Source: Akkermansia sp.
GTDB lineage: Bacteria > Verrucomicrobiota > Verrucomicrobiia > Verrucomicrobiales > Akkermansiaceae
Reading direction: 5' to 3'
Length of the DNA: 10,057 nt
Assembly (NCBI GenBank): GCA_017555465.1
Contig: JAFZGH010000090.1
Coordinates: forward strand, 1-10,057
How positions within the stretch are numbered: position 1 is the stretch's first letter; every line of letters starts with the position of its first letter. The position numbers were made by a program, and so were the translations under genes. Of this stretch, positions 6,805 through 10,057 are shown one piece after another. The notes under the pieces were generated by a model. It saw nothing but the letters and a program-made list of their open reading frames with translations. It made no database searches and had not been told where the DNA came from.

Positions 6805-6894
6805 TTGAGAATCAGGGCAGCATGGGTGACTGGGCGGCTTCTGACTTCATATATGATGAGCCAGACTTTGCCAGGCGAACGAAATGGGCGATGA

Positions 6895-6933
6895 AGTAAA
6901 CTGCCGTGCCCCATGAGAGCACGGCAGTTTACT
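6895..6933. terminator. Perfect 15 bp hairpin after the PEP-CTERM remnant
   Basis: AGTAAACTGCCGTGC (6895-6909) and its reverse complement (6919-6933) form a perfect stem with a nine-base loop. It overlaps the TAG stop of the PEP-CTERM remnant on the minus strand, so it is probably that gene's original terminator. It is symmetric and could work in both directions, though neither side has a strong U-run. Confidence 0.65.
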
Positions 6934-7200
6934 AGAAACGCATGCCGCCTTGGCGGCGCCGCATGGCCAGCCCGGACAGAGCCTGCAGGCTCAGCGTGGC
7001 TGTGGTGGGTTCAGGGATGGTGTTGATGGTAATTTGGTTATCGCAGGAATCGGCTTCATCCGAGGTAAAGGCGGTGGTTGCCACGAACACAAATTCTGCA
7101 ATCTTGCCCAGGTCTTCCAGAACAGTAGGAGTAAGCTGGAACTCGCCGCATTTGTTGCATTTTTCATGTTGAAGGTAAGGGGGGCGCTATGGCGTGCCAA
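6932..7200 (-). pseudogene. Degraded PEP-CTERM protein, C-terminal remnant with frameshift
   Basis: On the minus strand, ending at TAG 6934-6932, is a PEP-CTERM sorting tail: IPEPTTATLSL, the rest of a hydrophobic segment (QALSGLA), then the basic cluster MRRRQGGMRF. Proteins with this tail are exported and processed by an exosortase system. Upstream in the same frame come EFQLTPTVLEDLGKIAEFVF and TSDEADSCDNQITINT, which look like the end of a surface-protein domain. The frame is closed by a stop at 7189-7187 and has no start codon. The neighbouring frame reads APLTFNMKNATNA up to about 7150. Joining the two by a one-base shift near 7147-7150 gives a smooth LTFNMKNATNA-GEFQLTPTV, so a single-base deletion is likely. 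The N-terminal portion of the ancestral protein is absent. A glutamine sits inside the hydrophobic segment where leucine is usual, another sign of decay. Confidence 0.7.
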
Positions 7201-7350
7201 GGCCGCAAAATAGATTGCAACACAACCTGCCGCGTTCCGGAGAGCGCGGCAGGTTTTTGTTAAAGCAATGGGGAAATTGGCATCGGAGTGGGGGACTTAA
7301 GTTCCCCTCCTGTTTGAAAGCAGCCCTAATGAAACTTTTGGGCTCTTGAG
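7201..7350. other. Gene-free stretch between PEP-CTERM remnant and repeats
   Basis: I see no convincing gene here. It holds the hairpin at 7224-7258, an imperfect palindrome around CTTAAG (GGGGA 7291-7295 and TCCCC 7303-7307), and a weak stem AGCCC (7322-7326) with GGGCT (7340-7344). A minus-strand frame stays open through part of it without a start codon and is not credible as a gene. Confidence 0.5.
7224..7258 (+). terminator. Intrinsic terminator, plus-strand orientation
   Basis: The stem AACCTGCCGCG (7224-7234) with CGCGGCAGGTT (7245-7255) and a ten-base loop is followed by a run of five T (7254-7258). The U-run is on the plus strand, yet no plus-strand gene precedes it, so it may be a relic or serve as a bidirectional barrier. 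Confidence 0.65.
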
Positions 7351-7354
7351 GTGA

Positions 7355-7436
7355 TAACATAAGAAATAAGTGAAGAAACTTGCGTTAAGTTAAGAAAACG
7401 TCTTATGTTAATGCAGGGTTCTTGTTGTGTTATTGT
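7355..7436. repeat. Repeat block A (degenerate copy)
   Basis: The segment contains ATAACATAAGAAA, AAGAAAACGTCTTATGTTAA and TGTTGTGTTATTG in the same order as blocks B and C, and the middle part is identical to block C. It lacks the terminator hairpin found at the end of B and C and runs directly into block B. The distance between its two TAAG sites is 31 bp, against 19 bp for the equivalent pair in block C. Confidence 0.7.
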
Positions 7437-7445
7437 TCGATTAGA

Positions 7446-7601
7446 TAAGAAAAAAAGTGAATAAAGTAACAAATAACGTAAGAAAATTGTATTAATTTAA
7501 GAAATGACTTATGTTAATGGGAGCGTTTGTTATGTTATTGCAAAAAAACAAGCCCGGAGGTTGGTTCCGGGCTTGTTTTTCCATTTCTTTGGAGCGGGTG
7601 A
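7446..7601. repeat. Direct repeat block B (downstream of the COG2865-type gene)
   Basis: The order of elements is: TAAGAAAAA, AGTGAA.AAAGTAAC, ATAACGTAAGAAAA, TTAATTTAAGAAA, CTTATGTTAATGGG, GTTTGTTATGTTATTGC, an A-run, a GCCCGGA hairpin, and GGAGCGGGTGA at the end. Block C repeats all of these in the same order and orientation. From TTAATTTAAG to the hairpin end the two copies differ by about four substitutions and a few single-base gaps over roughly 90 bp by my hand alignment. Confidence 0.85.
7544..7580. terminator. Bidirectional terminator in block B, after the COG2865-type gene
   Basis: A 15 bp stem AAAAACAAGCCCGGA (7544-7558) and its complement (7566-7580) has a seven-base loop. On the minus strand it is followed by seven U (7548-7542) and terminates the gene ending at 7626; on the plus strand there are five T. 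Confidence 0.88.
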
Positions 7602-7625
7602 TGGGGAGAGGGAGGTAGGCTTTAT

Positions 7626-9068
7626 TTAATGAGCCGAGGAGAAATATTTCTGATTCCGACTTTTAGGTTTATCCGGAATGGTCAGGTTGATATCGCCGGA
7701 TTGGATGAGGGGGTCAAGATACCGGCGTAAGGCATATTGGCCGGATTCAATGTTCAGATGAGCAATGATTTCTGCACGAGTGCGGGGAATGCTGCAGAAA
7801 GCCAGCAAGCGTTCCCTGGTATTGGCAGCCGCGGGATTTTCAGCCTTGGGCTCGTGATATAAGACTACCTTGAACTCGCTTGTTGTGTTTTTGAACACGG
7901 GCACTGGCAGGGAGGATTCTGCCATGGCAAGCCGCATGGTTGGGATACCGGAGTAGCGGTTTTCTGTTTTGCCCAGTGTTTCCATGGCGGTAATGAGAAC
8001 CGGGTTGCGCGTGTCTGGCTGGGTGTGTCCCAGCTGGTCGACGGTGAGGCGACCGTACAGCCCGCCGGGATTGATGATTTCCAGCCTGTCTTCGTACATA
8101 TCCAGCTGGATGGGGCGTGTTTCCGTATGAATGCTGTAATCCCGGTGAACCAGGGCGTTGAGGATGGCTTCGCGCACGGCGTTCATGGGGTATTGCGGCA
8201 TGTCGGTGCGTTTGCCGGTGCGGGAATCGATTCTGGTGGTCTGGCGCATGTTGCTGCGCACGAAATCCAGGGCTTTCTCCAGCATTTCCGGGATAGTGCC
8301 TTCAATTCGTTTGGTATCGGTGAAGCGGTTTCCGGCGGTATCAGTATCTCCCTTGGTTTTGCCCGGGTTGCATGTGGCGGAAATGTTGAGCCGGGAATAA
8401 AAGGCCTGTGGGTACAGCCCGAACAGCAACAGAGCAGACATGGTTACCTGTCCTTCGCGGATGATGCCGTTGAGTTCATATTGCTGTTCCTCTGTGGTGC
8501 GGGCAAGATTGGGACGTTCCCTGCGCATGAGTGCCAGGTAGACGTCCAGTGCGTCCTTGTTCAGTGCGTTAAGGGACGCACCATCAGCGGGGCGGATATC
8601 ATCGCGCTGTTTTTTTCTGAAAGCCTCGTAACTGTAGATTTCATACTCAGTCATGGGTTTGTCTGCCTCGCCCACGCGGATGTAGGAGCCTTTAATGCGG
8701 CCCATGCCGGCGCGGAAGCAGGGTCGCTCGGAAATATCAAGCGGCGGGATTTCTGCAGAGACGAAAACTTTGTCGTCTTCATCGTATACTGTGAATACAG
8801 GCCGCACCACGGGTGACATCTGTTCGCAGTATTCCATGACCTTTTTCTGCAGCGCCTGGGCATCATAGACGCCGACTTTGGCGAAATGTGCCTTTTCATC
8901 GAGCCCGAAAATCATAATGCCGCCGTTATCCTGATTGGAGAAGGCGGAGATAGTGTTGTAGAGTTTTTCCGGGCAACCGCGGTGTGCAGATTTGACTTCC
9001 ATGGTCTGCCATTCGCAGCCGCGGCGTTGTATGGTGTGAATGAGCTCTTTGAGTTCTTCTTCAATCAT
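7626..9068 (-). CDS. AlbA_2 / COG2865-type putative DNA-binding regulator with ATPase-like domain
   Basis: A 480-residue protein of the family annotated as AlbA_2 (Schlafen-like) DNA-binding, ATP-binding or RecG-like putative transcriptional regulators. The N-terminal AlbA_2 domain covers about 18-140: EWQTMEVKSAHRG around E24, TISAFSNQDNGGIMIFGLDE (39-58), then GSYIRVGEADKPMT near 127-140. The middle region has the GHKL-type ATP-binding signature VREAILNALVHRDYS (298-312), with N box E300, N304 and H308, and the PGGL G-loop (334-337). The C-terminal 60 residues (RTRAEIIAHLN...RRYLDPLIQSGDI) fit a winged helix. No signal or membrane segment is seen. No member has a role I can assert here; regulators and defence-associated proteins both occur in the family. 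It is bracketed by direct repeats, and its upstream region carries six TAAG motifs, suggesting autoregulation. The start at 9068 precedes the AlbA_2 domain by a normal distance. No Shine-Dalgarno is visible. Confidence 0.85.
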   Translation of the reverse strand: MIEEELKELIHTIQRRGCEWQTMEVKSAHRGCPEKLYNTISAFSNQDNGGIMIFGLDEKAHFAKVGVYDAQALQKKVMEYCEQMSPVVRPVFTVYDEDDKVFVSAEIPPLDISERPCFRAGMGRIKGSYIRVGEADKPMTEYEIYSYEAFRKKQRDDIRPADGASLNALNKDALDVYLALMRRERPNLARTTEEQQYELNGIIREGQVTMSALLLFGLYPQAFYSRLNISATCNPGKTKGDTDTAGNRFTDTKRIEGTIPEMLEKALDFVRSNMRQTTRIDSRTGKRTDMPQYPMNAVREAILNALVHRDYSIHTETRPIQLDMYEDRLEIINPGGLYGRLTVDQLGHTQPDTRNPVLITAMETLGKTENRYSGIPTMRLAMAESSLPVPVFKNTTSEFKVVLYHEPKAENPAAANTRERLLAFCSIPRTRAEIIAHLNIESGQYALRRYLDPLIQSGDINLTIPDKPKSRNQKYFSSAH

Positions 9069-9091
9069 AGTGGTGTTGTCTTGTTGAGTGT

Positions 9092-9099
9092 ATTTTATA
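9092..9099 (-). promoter_or_regulatory. Possible -10 of the COG2865-type gene
   Basis: TATAAAAT on the minus strand lies 23 bp before the ATG. The -35 region (CTTTAC or CTCTTT, depending on register) is weak. Two of the TAAG repeat motifs (9098 and 9109) overlap the promoter, which is compatible with repression or activation by a bound protein. Confidence 0.4.
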
Positions 9100-9229
9100 A
9101 GAAAAACATAAGAAGTAAAGAGAAAATGTAAGAAAAACTTGCGTTATTGGCGAATAACGTAAGAAAAAGTGAACAAAGTAACAGTTAACATAAGAAATTT
9201 GAGTTAATTTAAGAAAACGTCTTATGTTA
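9096..9229. promoter_or_regulatory. Array of TAAGAA / CTTATGTTA motifs upstream of the COG2865-type gene
   Basis: TAAG cores start at 9098, 9109, 9129, 9160, 9191 and 9210, each followed by AA. Several are preceded by ACA, ATGT, ACGT or ACAT, giving the minus-strand consensus TTCTTAYRTTA. The intervals 11, 20, 31, 31 and 19 are close to whole turns of DNA. An inverted copy, CTTATGTTA (9221-9229), faces TAACATAAG (9186-9194). This looks like an operator array. Confidence 0.55.
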
Positions 9230-9314
9230 ATGGGGGTGTTTGTTATGTTATTGCAAAAAAAACAAGCCCGGAGGTGGTTCCGGGCTTGTTTTCCGGCTCC
9301 TGCGGAGCGGGTGA
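9160..9314. repeat. Direct repeat block C (upstream of the COG2865-type gene, downstream of plsX)
   Basis: The block matches block B at 7446-7601 element by element and in the same orientation, from TAAGAAAAA through the terminator to GGAGCGGGTGA (9304-9314). The region to its left (9097-9158) adds further TAAG motifs not present beside block B, and shares AAACTTGCGTTA with block A. Confidence 0.85.
9259..9292. terminator. Bidirectional terminator in block C, after plsX
   Basis: A 14 bp stem with the core AACAAGCCCGGA (9261-9272) and TCCGGGCTTGTT (9279-9290) has a six-base loop. On the minus strand eight U follow (9262-9255), fitting termination of plsX, whose stop is at 9345. Confidence 0.88.
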
Positions 9315-9344
9315 AAACGCGCTGGCGCGCAAGTGAAAAACTGG

Positions 9345-10057
9345 TCAGCTGTCAAGCTCCTTGAGGGCTTCGTTAATCTTGCCCATGGTTTCCACAATCT
9401 GCTTGTTCACGTTGTTTTCGTGGAGTTCGCAGGCCATGCGGATGGCGTTGAGGATGGCCACGCCGGTGGCGGAGCCGTGGGCGATGATGGAGAGGCCGTT
9501 CACGCCGATGAGGGGGCTGCCGCCCACGGCATCTGCGCTCATGCGCTTCTTGAGGGTCTTGAAGACGCTGCTCATGCCCAGCGCGCCAACCATGGCCAGC
9601 ACGCTGCTCTTGATGGCGCTCTTCATGGTGTGGGCAAAGAATTTGGCGGTGCTTTCCACGCACTTGAGGAGGATGTTGCCGGTGAAACCATCGGTCACGG
9701 CGACATCGAGCCCGTGTTCAAAGAGGTCGTGCCCTTCGGTGTTGCCCACGAATTCGAAGGGAAGGAGGCCTTTCTTGTTGAGCGCGTCGAGCAGGGCGTA
9801 TGTGGCCAGTGAGGTTTCGCTGCCTTTGCAGTCCTCGGTACCGTTGCTCATCACACCCACTTTGGGCTGCGGGCGGTTGTACACATAGCGGGACATGAGG
9901 GCGGCCATGACGGCGTAGCCCACCATGTGGCTGGGTTTTGCATCCGGGTTGGCGCCGGTGTCGCTCACGAGCACGTTGCCATGCGCGGCGGGCAGGGGGG
10001 AGATGATGCCGGCGCGTTCCACGCCGGGCAGCAGGCGCAGCTTGATGGTGCTGGCGG
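9345..10057 (-). CDS. plsX: Phosphate acyltransferase PlsX, C-terminal part (5' end outside window)
   Basis: PlsX converts acyl-ACP and phosphate to acyl-phosphate, the donor for PlsY in the first step of phospholipid synthesis, as a peripheral membrane enzyme. The frame is open to the right edge, beyond the first internal methionine-like start near 10022: codons upstream read ASTIKLRLLPGVERAGIISP, which matches the family's run up to the RPaia-type motif, so the true start lies outside. Visible motifs are LVSDTGANPDAKPSHM, PKVGVMSNGTEDCKGSE, FVGNTEGHDLFEHGLDVAVT, DGFTGNILLKCVEST, AVGGSPLIGVNGLSIIAHGS and AILNAIRMA. About 237 residues are present out of a usual 330-350. In many bacteria rpmF, plsX and fabH are clustered; the upstream partners cannot be seen here. 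It ends 52 bp before the block C terminator. Confidence 0.95.
   Translation of the reverse strand, partial: ASTIKLRLLPGVERAGIISPLPAAHGNVLVSDTGANPDAKPSHMVGYAVMAALMSRYVYNRPQPKVGVMSNGTEDCKGSETSLATYALLDALNKKGLLPFEFVGNTEGHDLFEHGLDVAVTDGFTGNILLKCVESTAKFFAHTMKSAIKSSVLAMVGALGMSSVFKTLKKRMSADAVGGSPLIGVNGLSIIAHGSATGVAILNAIRMACELHENNVNKQIVETMGKINEALKELDS

Noticed and set aside
6991..7200. 69-codon minus-strand frame as an independent small gene
   Set aside because: Its only protein-like part (APLTFNMKNATNA) continues in the adjacent frame as the PEP-CTERM remnant; the remainder is out-of-frame translation of that remnant.
7340..7520. CRISPR-like array in the TAAG repeat region
   Set aside because: Repeat units are short, imperfect and of uneven spacing, spacers are not unique segments of constant length, and no cas gene is present.
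8025..8816. Plus-strand frame opposite the COG2865-type gene (263 codons)
   Set aside because: It is an antisense shadow with no start signal or domain; the minus-strand protein has a clear AlbA_2 and ATP-binding signature.

Overview
The window looks like a chromosomal segment of a Gram-negative bacterium of the Planctomycetes-Verrucomicrobia group. Akkermansia or a close relative is my best guess, from protein style, high-GC core genes and a PEP-CTERM sorting tail of the form IPEPTTATLSL...RRR. This is recognition, not a database result. No rRNA, tRNA, CRISPR array or insertion-sequence transposase was seen.

Layout: (1) 1-608, minus: 5' part of a secreted DUF3472-type protein, divergent from (2) ahcY (708-2120) and folC (2135-3340), plus strand, a methyl-cycle and folate pair 14 bp apart. 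(3) 3341-4800, minus: a HipA/HipB toxin-antitoxin pair, abutting folC tail to tail and preceded by three evenly spaced palindromic operators. (4) 4985-5527, minus: rubrerythrin. (5) 5670-6764, minus: leuB (leucine biosynthesis). (6) 6781-7625: a gene-poor stretch with a frameshifted PEP-CTERM remnant, hairpins and AT-rich repeats. (7) 7626-9068, minus: a 480-residue AlbA_2/COG2865-type putative DNA-binding regulator, bracketed by two direct copies of a ~155 bp block (7446-7601 and 9160-9314). Each block carries TAAG/CTTATGTTA motifs and a strong bidirectional terminator; a third degenerate copy lies at 7355-7436. (8) 9345-10057, minus: the C-terminal part of plsX (phospholipid synthesis).

The housekeeping genes (ahcY, folC, leuB, plsX, rubrerythrin) form a GC-rich backbone. 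hipBA and the COG2865 cassette look like accessory insertions: they carry AT-rich control regions with repeated operators. At least three backbone promoters (ahcY, leuB, rubrerythrin), and probably that of the DUF3472 gene, place the -10 box only 6-11 bp before the start codon with no Shine-Dalgarno. This implies leaderless or nearly leaderless mRNAs. The two points most worth following are the repeat-flanked regulator cassette with its helically phased motif array and the three-operator HipBA control region.
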